A DNA stretch of 13,376 nt, from contig JAKEHA010000072.1 in assembly GCA_022615275.1 (NCBI GenBank), positions 1 through 13,376 on the forward strand, written 5' to 3'. This document shows, piece by piece, positions 6,365 through 12,614 of this stretch (positions are counted from its first letter, which is position 1; the number at the start of each line of letters is the position of its first letter). The position numbers and the translations under genes were made by a program. This stretch comes from Candidatus Latescibacterota bacterium. GTDB lineage: Bacteria > Krumholzibacteriota > Krumholzibacteriia > WVZY01 > JAKEHA01. A model generated the notes under the pieces. It did not search any database. It was given only the letters and a program-made list of their open reading frames with translations, and had not been told where the DNA came from.

Positions 6365-7080
6365 CGACGCAGTCGTATGTGATCGTCGCACTCGTCGCCG
6401 CCCATCTCCTCGGCGACTTCGTGCTTCAGTCGAAACGGATGGCCGATCGCAAGACGCGTCCGCACGTCTTGATCGCGCACGCGTCGATCGTCGCGCTGCT
6501 CTCGTACATCCTCGTGGGCGCGCGGTTCGTGTGGCAGGTACCGGCGGTGGTGCTGGCAACCCACGCGTTGATCGACTTCATCAAGGTGAAATCGAAGCGC
6601 CGTGGGCTGGTCGCGTTCAGTATCGATCAGCTCGCGCACGCGGCCGTCATCGTCGTTCTCGCATATCGAATCGTGCCGACGACGACGCCCTTGTTCTGGG
6701 CGGATCGTTTCGGGTCGATTGCATTTGACGCGTTGATCGTCGTGTCCGGCGCGATCCTGGCGACGGTGGTCGCAGGCGTGGTGATATCGAAAGCGATCGC
6801 GCCCTTTCAGAACCAGCTGGCGGGATCGCCCGAAACGAGCGGATTTCTCGCCGGCGGGTCCACGATCGGGCGCCTCGAGCGCTTCTTGATATTCGTTCTG
6901 GTTTTGATGGGCGAAACCGGTGCCATCGGATTCCTGGTCGCGGCCAAGTCGCTGCTCCGTTTCGGCGAGCTGCGCCACGGCGATCGCAAGGAAGCCGAGT
7001 ACGTGATCATCGGAACCATGTGGAGCTTCGCGTGCGGGCTGGTGGTCGCCCTGGCGACCCGCGCCATGATCGGCCGATAG
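6361..7080 (+). CDS. DUF3307 membrane protein
   Basis: The 239-residue protein is very hydrophobic, with about six or seven membrane segments (near 4-22, 38-53, 57-74, 90-106, 118-146, 172-198 and 213-235). It shows the DUF3307 pattern: AHLLGDFVLQSKRMADRK (14-31), HALIDFIK (68-75), DQLAHA (89-94), and the C-terminal block GRLERFLIFVLVL followed by IGFLVAAKSLLRFGEL and AEYVIIGTMWS. The function of the family is unknown. The start ATG at 6361 overlaps the satD stop and has GGAGG at 6351-6355, five bases upstream, so the two genes are translationally coupled. SatD and DUF3307 genes are known to occur side by side in unrelated bacteria, which suggests they act together. It ends two bases before the EIIC start. 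Confidence 0.85.
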   Translation: MTTQSYVIVALVAAHLLGDFVLQSKRMADRKTRPHVLIAHASIVALLSYILVGARFVWQVPAVVLATHALIDFIKVKSKRRGLVAFSIDQLAHAAVIVVLAYRIVPTTTPLFWADRFGSIAFDALIVVSGAILATVVAGVVISKAIAPFQNQLAGSPETSGFLAGGSTIGRLERFLIFVLVLMGETGAIGFLVAAKSLLRFGELRHGDRKEAEYVIIGTMWSFACGLVVALATRAMIGR

Positions 7081-7082
7081 GA

Positions 7083-7775
7083 ATGTCCGACGTCCTCCTC
7101 ATCGCCCTCCTCGCCGGTCTGCTCGCGATCGACGACCGCGCCGGTTGGCAGTCTCTGCTCGGCGAACCGGTCATTTCCTCCCTCATCATCGGTGCGCTCT
7201 TGGGAAACGTCGATGCCGCGCTCAACGTCGGCATCGTCCTGCAGTTCGCGTGGCTCTCCATCGGTGCCGCGCGCGGGACGCGGCGGCCGAATACAGTCGT
7301 GGGTGGTGTGGTGGGCGCGGGTGCCACGAGCCTGGTGCTCGCGCGCACCGGCGACCCGCGCGAGACCGTCGTCATTGCGGCCGGCGTGTTGATGGGACTC
7401 TTGGCCGCTGAAGCGGGAGCGGTCATCGCGCGCGCTGCGGGCGAGCTGCGCGAACGCTGGCTCGGCAACGTTCGGCTTTCCGCCACCCACGAAGTCGCGT
7501 CACGAAACCTCACGGTCACCGTGATCGGCGCCGCGCTGTTCGTGGGATTCGCCGATTTTTTGACCACGCTCATCCTGCTCCCGATCGCGACCGGCCTCTC
7601 CGACTTGGTGGTGGCCCGCCTGGGCGCGGGTGCCGCGACCGGTGCCACGTGGTGGCTGGTATGTGTGTCGGCCATCGGCGTCGCGTCCATCGTGCGCGCC
7701 TTCAGCACGCGCGTACTGGTGCGTTTCCTCGCCGTCGGTGTTGCCGCGGTGCTGCTCGCGGGGTGGCTGCGATGA
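7083..7775 (+). CDS. PTS EIIC component, mannose/sorbose family
   Basis: EIIC is one of the two membrane subunits that move the sugar. The 230-residue protein contains the family core: LLAIDDRAGWQSLLGEPVI, then GALLGNVDAALNVGIVLQF (38-55) and WLSIGAARGT, matching the G-x-x-x-G-N/D ... G-x-x-LQ pattern of ManY-type EIIC. Several more hydrophobic segments follow (98-116, 143-168, 187-204, 212-229). It is shorter than E. coli ManY (about 266 residues), mostly in the C-terminal half. The start at 7083 fits the family; AGGA directly abuts the ATG, so initiation probably depends on coupling to the DUF3307 gene two bases upstream. The stop overlaps EIID (ATGA). A frameshifted fragment of the same gene start is at 5443-5531. 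Confidence 0.9.
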   Translation: MSDVLLIALLAGLLAIDDRAGWQSLLGEPVISSLIIGALLGNVDAALNVGIVLQFAWLSIGAARGTRRPNTVVGGVVGAGATSLVLARTGDPRETVVIAAGVLMGLLAAEAGAVIARAAGELRERWLGNVRLSATHEVASRNLTVTVIGAALFVGFADFLTTLILLPIATGLSDLVVARLGAGAATGATWWLVCVSAIGVASIVRAFSTRVLVRFLAVGVAAVLLAGWLR

Positions 7776-8497
7776 CGCTCGAACGCGCCGATCGTCTACG
7801 GGTGCTGGCCCGTCTCCTGTTCATCCAGGCCACCCTCCATCGCAAGGGCATGCAGAACATCGGCGTGATGCACGCCCTCGACGCGGTGGCGCCCAAGGTC
7901 TCGCGGGATCCAATTGGGTTGCTCGCGCGCCACGCCGATCACTTCAACACCAACCCGAACGCCGCCCCCATCGTGGTGGGCGGCATCCTCCGGATCGAGG
8001 AAGGCGGATCCGCCGGCGCGCCGGCGTCCATCGAGCGCTTCAAGCAGGCCGCGTGCAGTGCCTTGGCCGCGATGGGTGATGTAATGGTGGTCGGGGGGCT
8101 CAAGCCGCTCGCGTTGACTTTGGCGGTAGTGTCTGCTATATACAGTTTTTTCGCGGGGTTAGTGGCGATCGTCGTGCTTTACAATGTCGCCCTGCTGGCC
8201 GGACGCGCGTGGGGCCTTTCGTTCGGTTACGCGCGCGGGTGGGGTGTGGTCGACGCGTTTACCGGCCCGCGCGTCCAGCGCGTGGTGATGATCGCCCGGG
8301 TCCTCGCGGCCCTCGCCGGTGGGGTGTTGATCGCGGTGCTCGCGCGGGCGGCCTTCACGGAAGGTATCGCGCACCTCGCGCTGCTCGCGGTCGCGACGGC
8401 GCTCGCATGGCTCGCGATCCGGCGCGGCTGGAATCCGGCCCGCCTCGCGATCGCGCTTTTTCCGCTGGTCGTCGTCGTCGCGGTGCTGGTGAAATAG
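7772..8497 (+). CDS. PTS EIID component, mannose family
   Basis: EIID is the second membrane subunit of mannose-family PTS permeases. The 241-residue protein has the ManZ landmarks: LLFIQATLHRKGMQNIG (15-31), FNTNPNAAPIVVGGILRIEE (58-77), FKQAACSALAAMGDVMVVGGLKPL (90-113, the equivalent of K-x-x-LMGPLAGIGDS), and hydrophobic segments at about 113-143, 170-194, 198-214 and 224-240. It is shorter than ManZ (about 280 residues), and the usual GPLAGIGD block is altered, with the proline replaced, so transport activity should not be assumed. The start overlaps the EIIC stop. The gene contains a strikingly AT-rich patch at 8113-8150 with rare codons (ATA, TTA, TCT) that also forms a promoter-like sequence. 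Confidence 0.9.
   Translation: MTLERADRLRVLARLLFIQATLHRKGMQNIGVMHALDAVAPKVSRDPIGLLARHADHFNTNPNAAPIVVGGILRIEEGGSAGAPASIERFKQAACSALAAMGDVMVVGGLKPLALTLAVVSAIYSFFAGLVAIVVLYNVALLAGRAWGLSFGYARGWGVVDAFTGPRVQRVVMIARVLAALAGGVLIAVLARAAFTEGIAHLALLAVATALAWLAIRRGWNPARLAIALFPLVVVVAVLVK
8114..8142 (+). promoter_or_regulatory. Candidate internal promoter for ptsH-ptsI
   Basis: TTGACT (8114-8119) and TATATA (8137-8142) are 17 bases apart within the EIID coding sequence. The -35 matches TTGACA at five of six positions and the -10 is close to consensus. The surrounding patch is AT-rich and uses codons that are rare in the neighbouring genes. It would allow HPr and EI to be made independently of the satD-led transcript; the leader to the HPr start would be about 355 bases. 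Confidence 0.4.
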
Positions 8498-8504
8498 ATC
8501 CCGC

Positions 8505-8771
8505 ATGGTCGAGTTCACGAAACAAGTCGGCAACAAGATCGGTCTGCACCTGCGTGCGGCCGGGGAGTTCGTCAAGATCGCCGCGCAGTTCACCAGCGAG
8601 GTCCGCGTCTACCACGGCGATCGCTACGCGAACGGCAAGAGCATCCTCGGTCTCGCCAGCCTCGCCGCCGCGCGCGGCGCCAACGTCCGCATCGAGATCG
8701 AAGGCCCGGACGAGGCCGCCGCGCGGAAAGCCCTCGAGGCCCTTTTCGACGCCAAGTTCTACGAGGAATAG
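8505..8771 (+). CDS. ptsH: Phosphocarrier protein HPr
   Basis: HPr carries phosphate from Enzyme I to EIIA proteins. The 88-residue protein has His15 in GLHLRAAGEF (13-22) and Ser46 in NGKSILGL (43-50), the two classic phosphorylation sites; length and helix/strand order are normal. Ser46 with the following ILGLASLAAARG region is the form recognised by HPr kinase, in agreement with hprK at 3284. The active-site loop is unusual: the family normally reads LHARPA, but here Ala16 is Leu and Pro18 is Ala; Arg17 is kept. The gene begins seven bases after EIID without a strong ribosome site. It is followed ten bases later by EI, the usual ptsH-ptsI order. Confidence 0.96.
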   Translation: MVEFTKQVGNKIGLHLRAAGEFVKIAAQFTSEVRVYHGDRYANGKSILGLASLAAARGANVRIEIEGPDEAAARKALEALFDAKFYEE

Positions 8772-8781
8772 GTCCGCCACC

Positions 8782-10545
8782 ATGGCTGCGAAACCGGAGT
8801 TCGAGCGCCGAGGCATCTCGGCGGCACCGGGGATTGTGATCGGCCCCGCGTTCGTACGCGACGCCGAGCGCCTCCACGTTCCCCGCACGCTGGTCGATGC
8901 GACCGCCGTTGAGGGCGAGGTCGCGCGCTTCCTGCAGGCGCTCTCCGACACCGCGCGCGAGCTGCGCGCGTTCAAGGCCGACATCGCGAGCCGCATGGGC
9001 GACGACCACGCCCGCATTTTCGACGCGCACTTGATGATCCTCGAAGACCGCATGCTGATCGACGAGACCTCGGCCGTTGTTCGTAACGAGCGCCTGAACG
9101 CGGCCGCCGCTTTCGAGAAAGTGATCGGCAAGGTGATCGCGTCCATCGCGGGCATCGAGGACGAGTATCTCAAGGAGCGCACGATCGACGTGCAGGACGT
9201 ACGCAAGCGCATCATTCGCAACTTGCTGGGCAAGGACACGCGCGCCGCCCACCGCCCCGGCGAGCCCAGCGTCCTGGTTGCTCACGACCTCTCGCCCAGC
9301 GACACCGCGCAGCTCGACCGGAGCATCGTGCTCGGCTACGTCACCGACCTGGGCGGTCGCACCTCGCACACGGCGATCCTCGCGCGCTCGCAGGGGCTGC
9401 CGGCGGTGGTGGGGCTCGAGAACTTCGTAAACCGCGTGGAGACGGGCGACATCGTCATCGTCGACGGGAACGCGGGCAGCGTGATCGTCAACCCCACGCC
9501 GACCACGATCGAGCAGTACGAGAACGAGATTGCGCGCTTCCGCGACCTCGAAGAACAGCTGCTGACCCTCACCGGCTATCCCGCCCACACCCTCGACGGG
9601 CGCTCGTTCACTTTGAGCGCGAACCTGGACTCGCCCGACGAGGTCGATTCCGTAATCGAGCACGGGGGCCAGGGTGTGGGGCTGTTTCGCACCGAGTATT
9701 TCTTCATCTCGCAGGAGTACTTGCCGAGCGAAGAGGAACAGTACAAGGTGTACCGCCAGGTGGTGGAACGCATGGAGGGCAAGCCCGTCGTCATTCGTAC
9801 CCTCGACATCGGCGGCGACAAGATCGCGAGCTATCTCAATCGCTCGCCCGAGTTGAACCCCTTCATGGGCTGGCGGGGCATTCGCTTTTGTTTGACGCGC
9901 AAGGACATCTTCAAGACTCAATTGCGAGCGATCTATCGGGCCAGCGCGCACGGCCAGGTGAAGATCATGTTTCCCATGATCTCGCAGATCGAAGAGGTGC
10001 TGCGCGCCAAGGAGATTTGCGCCGAGGTGCGCGAGGACTTGAAGCGCGAGCGATACAAGCTCGACGAGAACGTGCCGCTCGGGATCATGGTGGAGACCCC
10101 GTCCGCGGTGGCGCTGGCGGACCACTACGCGCGCGAGGTGGATTTCTTCTCGATCGGGACCAACGACTTGATCCAGTACACGATGGCGGTCGACCGCGGG
10201 AACAGCAAGATCGCGCATTTGTACCAGCACTTGCAGCCGAGTATCCTCCGCCTCCTGAGACTCACGGTGGAAGCGGCCCGCAAGCGCAAGATCCACGTGA
10301 GCGTGTGCGGCGAGATGGCGGGCGACCCGCTCTCGGTGCCGATCTTGATCGGCCTCGGGATTGACGAATTCAGCGTCAGCCCCAACATGATTCCCGAGAT
10401 CAAGCGCATCATTCGCTCGGTGACTTTCGACGAGTGCCGCGCGCTCTTGCGCCGCGTCGCGCGTTTTCGCACCACGAACGAGATCGAGACCGAAATCGAC
10501 GCCTTCCTGAAGTCGCGCGCGCACAACGGAAGGAACGGACCATGA
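8782..10545 (+). CDS. ptsI: PTS Enzyme I (phosphoenolpyruvate-protein phosphotransferase)
   Basis: EI takes phosphate from phosphoenolpyruvate and phosphorylates HPr on His15. The 587-residue protein begins with the start of the family, RGISAAPGIVIGPAF. The swivelling domain carries the active His196 in GGRTSHTAILARS. The C-terminal TIM barrel has GLFRTEYFF (Arg303), VVIRTLDIGGDK (Arg339), NPFMGWRGIRFCLTRKDIF, the metal/PEP-site run SIGTNDLIQYTMAVDRGN and the catalytic Cys509 in VCGEMAGDP. Length is close to the usual 570-580 residues. ATG 8782 lies ten bases after ptsH. The stop overlaps the start of the isomerase gene (ATGA). All key residues that I can check are present, so it should be active. 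Confidence 0.97.
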   Translation: MAAKPEFERRGISAAPGIVIGPAFVRDAERLHVPRTLVDATAVEGEVARFLQALSDTARELRAFKADIASRMGDDHARIFDAHLMILEDRMLIDETSAVVRNERLNAAAAFEKVIGKVIASIAGIEDEYLKERTIDVQDVRKRIIRNLLGKDTRAAHRPGEPSVLVAHDLSPSDTAQLDRSIVLGYVTDLGGRTSHTAILARSQGLPAVVGLENFVNRVETGDIVIVDGNAGSVIVNPTPTTIEQYENEIARFRDLEEQLLTLTGYPAHTLDGRSFTLSANLDSPDEVDSVIEHGGQGVGLFRTEYFFISQEYLPSEEEQYKVYRQVVERMEGKPVVIRTLDIGGDKIASYLNRSPELNPFMGWRGIRFCLTRKDIFKTQLRAIYRASAHGQVKIMFPMISQIEEVLRAKEICAEVREDLKRERYKLDENVPLGIMVETPSAVALADHYAREVDFFSIGTNDLIQYTMAVDRGNSKIAHLYQHLQPSILRLLRLTVEAARKRKIHVSVCGEMAGDPLSVPILIGLGIDEFSVSPNMIPEIKRIIRSVTFDECRALLRRVARFRTTNEIETEIDAFLKSRAHNGRNGP

Positions 10546-11594
10546 AGATGCAGGACCTGCGCGCGAAGCTCGACTCCGCCGACATGCTCGGACGGGTCAT
10601 GGTCTTCCCCGCGCAGATGCAGGACGCGTGGCGGATCGGCGCCGATTTCGCCCGCACCGCCGCCACGCTCAACGCCACCAAGTTCTCGCGGGTGGTGATC
10701 GCCGGTATGGGCGGGTCGGCCATCGGCGGCGATCTGGCGCGCTCGTTCCTGGGCGACAGCGCTCGTGTCCCCATCGTCAGCTGCCGCGATCATCGCTTGC
10801 CCGCCAACGTCGCGCGCGAGGCGCTGTTCATCGCGTCGAGCTACTCGGGGAACACCGCGGAGACGCTCGCGGCCTACGATGCCGCGCGCGAACACGCCGC
10901 CGCAATGCTCGCGGTGACGAGCGGCGGTGAGCTCGCGCGGCGCTGCGAGCGCGACCACGTGCCGTCGTGCATCATCCCCGCGGGGATTCCGCCGCGCGCG
11001 GCCATCGGCTACTCGCTCTTGCCAACGCTGCAAATCCTGCGCGCGGCGGGCGTGGCATCCTTCGACGATTCGGAGTACGAGGAGGCGCTCAAGGCCGCCC
11101 GCCAGTGCGTGTCCAACTACGGGCCCGAGGACGACCGCAACCCCGCCGGCGAGCTGGCGCGCACGCTGCACGGTCGCACCGCCTTCGTGTACGCCGCTCC
11201 CGCGCTCTTGGAAGGGGTCGCGCGTCGCTGGTCGTGCCAGTTCAACGAGAACGCGAAGACGCTCGCGCATTTCGCGTACTTTCCCGAGTTGAACCACAAT
11301 GAGATCGTGGGCTGGGAAGTGGGCGACCTGATGAAGCGTGCCGTGATTCTCTATTTGGAGGATCGTGACGACCATCCGTTGACACGACGTCACGCGGATG
11401 TGGGCCTTTCCTTGATGAAGCCGTTCGCGGGTGCGATCGAGCGTTTCGACGCGCCCACGGGGGGGCGCTTATCTCGCATGCTCGCGACCATGCTGCTCGG
11501 CGACTTCGCCAGCGTGTACCTCGCATACCTGAACGGCGTCGACCCGACACCCGTGAAGAAGATCGACGCGTTGAAAAAGGAGATGTCTCGTTGA
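10542..11594 (+). CDS. Bifunctional phosphoglucose/phosphomannose isomerase
   Basis: This enzyme family interconverts glucose 6-phosphate or mannose 6-phosphate with fructose 6-phosphate. The 350-residue protein has two SIS-type sugar isomerase halves. Visible motifs are GMGGSAIGGDLA (55-66), SSYSGNTAET (99-108, phosphate binding), PRAAIGYSL (151-159), FNENAK (234-239) and ELNHNEIVGW (249-258), plus the C-terminal NGVDPTPVKKIDALK (331-345). By comparison with archaeal members, the Glu in NENAK, the His in NHNE and a Lys near the C-terminus should be catalytic. The start overlaps the EI stop, and GGAACGGA upstream offers a modest ribosome site. Its place directly after EI suggests that it handles the sugar phosphate delivered by the PTS. 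Substrate preference cannot be read from sequence. Confidence 0.9.
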   Translation: MKMQDLRAKLDSADMLGRVMVFPAQMQDAWRIGADFARTAATLNATKFSRVVIAGMGGSAIGGDLARSFLGDSARVPIVSCRDHRLPANVAREALFIASSYSGNTAETLAAYDAAREHAAAMLAVTSGGELARRCERDHVPSCIIPAGIPPRAAIGYSLLPTLQILRAAGVASFDDSEYEEALKAARQCVSNYGPEDDRNPAGELARTLHGRTAFVYAAPALLEGVARRWSCQFNENAKTLAHFAYFPELNHNEIVGWEVGDLMKRAVILYLEDRDDHPLTRRHADVGLSLMKPFAGAIERFDAPTGGRLSRMLATMLLGDFASVYLAYLNGVDPTPVKKIDALKKEMSR

Positions 11595-12571
11595 AAGCGA
11601 TCATCCCCGCCGCCGGCATCGGCACGCGGCTTCGGCCCCACACATACACGCTGCCCAAGGCTTTGCTGTACGTCGCGGGCAAGCCCATCATCTCCCACAT
11701 CCTCGACGACGTGGTCCCGCTCGGCCCCAGCAGCATCGTGCTGATCGTCGGCTACAAGGGCGAGCTGATCGAGCAGTTCGTGCGTAAGAAGTACCCGCAG
11801 ATGAAGGTCGACTTCGTGTTCCAGGAGGAGCGGCGCGGCATCGGGCACGCGGTCGACCTGACGCGCAAGGTCGCGGACACCGGGGAGCCGCTCTTGATCG
11901 TGCTGGGCGACACCATCATCAAGACCGACTTGAAGAAGGTGGTGGCCCAGAAGACCAACGTGCTGGGGGTCAAGGAGGTCGCGGACCCGCGCCGCTTCGG
12001 GGTGGCCGAGGTGGCCGCCGGGCGCATCACCCGCCTGGTCGAGAAGCCCCAGGACCCGGCCTCCAACCTGGCCCTGGTCGGACTCTATTATCTACTCGAC
12101 GGCAAGGGGCTCTTCGCCGCGGTCCGCGAGATCATCGACCGCAACATCACCACCAACAACGAGTACCAGATCACCGACGCCCTCCAGCTCATGATCGGGC
12201 GGGGGACCGAGTTCGCCCCCTTCGCCATCGACGAGTGGTTCGACTGCGGAAAGCCTGAAGCGATGCTTGAAACCAATCGGAAATTGTTGAAGAATGGCCC
12301 CAGCACGCCCCCCATCGAGGGTTCGATCGTCATCCCGCCGGTGTCCATTTCGCCGGGCGCCGAGATCGTGAACTCCATCATCGGGCCGTACGTGTCGATC
12401 GCCGAGCGGTGCGTCATTCACTCCTCGGTCGTGCGCGACTCCGTCATCGCGGAGGGCGCGTCGGTGACCGACGCGTTGCTCGAATCGAGCCTAGTGGGTG
12501 CGAACGCGGTGATCCGCGGCGGATTCAAGAAGCTCGACGTCGGAGACTCGAGCGAGATCAGTTTCAAGTAG
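11591..12571 (+). CDS. Sugar-phosphate nucleotidyltransferase with left-handed beta-helix tail
   Basis: The enzyme joins a sugar 1-phosphate to an NTP to give an NDP-sugar. The 326-residue protein has the nucleotide-binding GIGTRLRP (9-16), PKALLYVAGKP (22-32), the metal aspartate in VLGDTI (104-109), EKP at 151-153, ITDALQ at 194-199 and IDEWFDCGKPEAML at 213-226. Residues about 243-310 form a hexapeptide-repeat beta-helix (IVIPPVSISPGAEI, NSIIGPYVSI, AVIRGG). This architecture fits long-form glucose-1-phosphate thymidylyltransferase or mannose-1-phosphate guanylyltransferase-like enzymes; I cannot choose between the nucleotide and sugar pairs. The start is TTG at 11591, overlapping the isomerase stop, with AAGGAG at 11577-11582, eight bases upstream. 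The neighbouring isomerase could supply the hexose phosphate. Confidence 0.9.
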   Translation: MKAIIPAAGIGTRLRPHTYTLPKALLYVAGKPIISHILDDVVPLGPSSIVLIVGYKGELIEQFVRKKYPQMKVDFVFQEERRGIGHAVDLTRKVADTGEPLLIVLGDTIIKTDLKKVVAQKTNVLGVKEVADPRRFGVAEVAAGRITRLVEKPQDPASNLALVGLYYLLDGKGLFAAVREIIDRNITTNNEYQITDALQLMIGRGTEFAPFAIDEWFDCGKPEAMLETNRKLLKNGPSTPPIEGSIVIPPVSISPGAEIVNSIIGPYVSIAERCVIHSSVVRDSVIAEGASVTDALLESSLVGANAVIRGGFKKLDVGDSSEISFK

Positions 12572-12576
12572 GTTTG

Positions 12577-12598
12577 GGACGACGCGGTCGCGTCGTCC
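12577..12598 (+). other. Perfect 10-bp hairpin in the metK leader
   Basis: GGACGACGCG (12577-12586) and CGCGTCGTCC (12589-12598) are exact inverted arms around a 2-base centre; in RNA nine pairs with a GGTC tetraloop are more likely. It fills half of the 43-base gap between the nucleotidyltransferase stop and metK and ends five bases before the AAGGAG ribosome site. No T-run follows. It may be an attenuator, a processing or stability element, or an operator. It is far too small for a SAM riboswitch. Confidence 0.55.
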
Positions 12599-12614
12599 TG
12601 ATCAAGGAGAGATA

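Noticed and set aside
8590..10524. 644-codon open frame on the minus strand opposite ptsI
   Set aside because: It is the shadow of a strongly supported ptsI gene in GC-rich DNA; its translation shows no family features and it has no ribosome site.
12572..12614. SAM riboswitch before metK
   Set aside because: Only 43 bases are available and they contain a single simple hairpin, so no known SAM-binding aptamer can fit.
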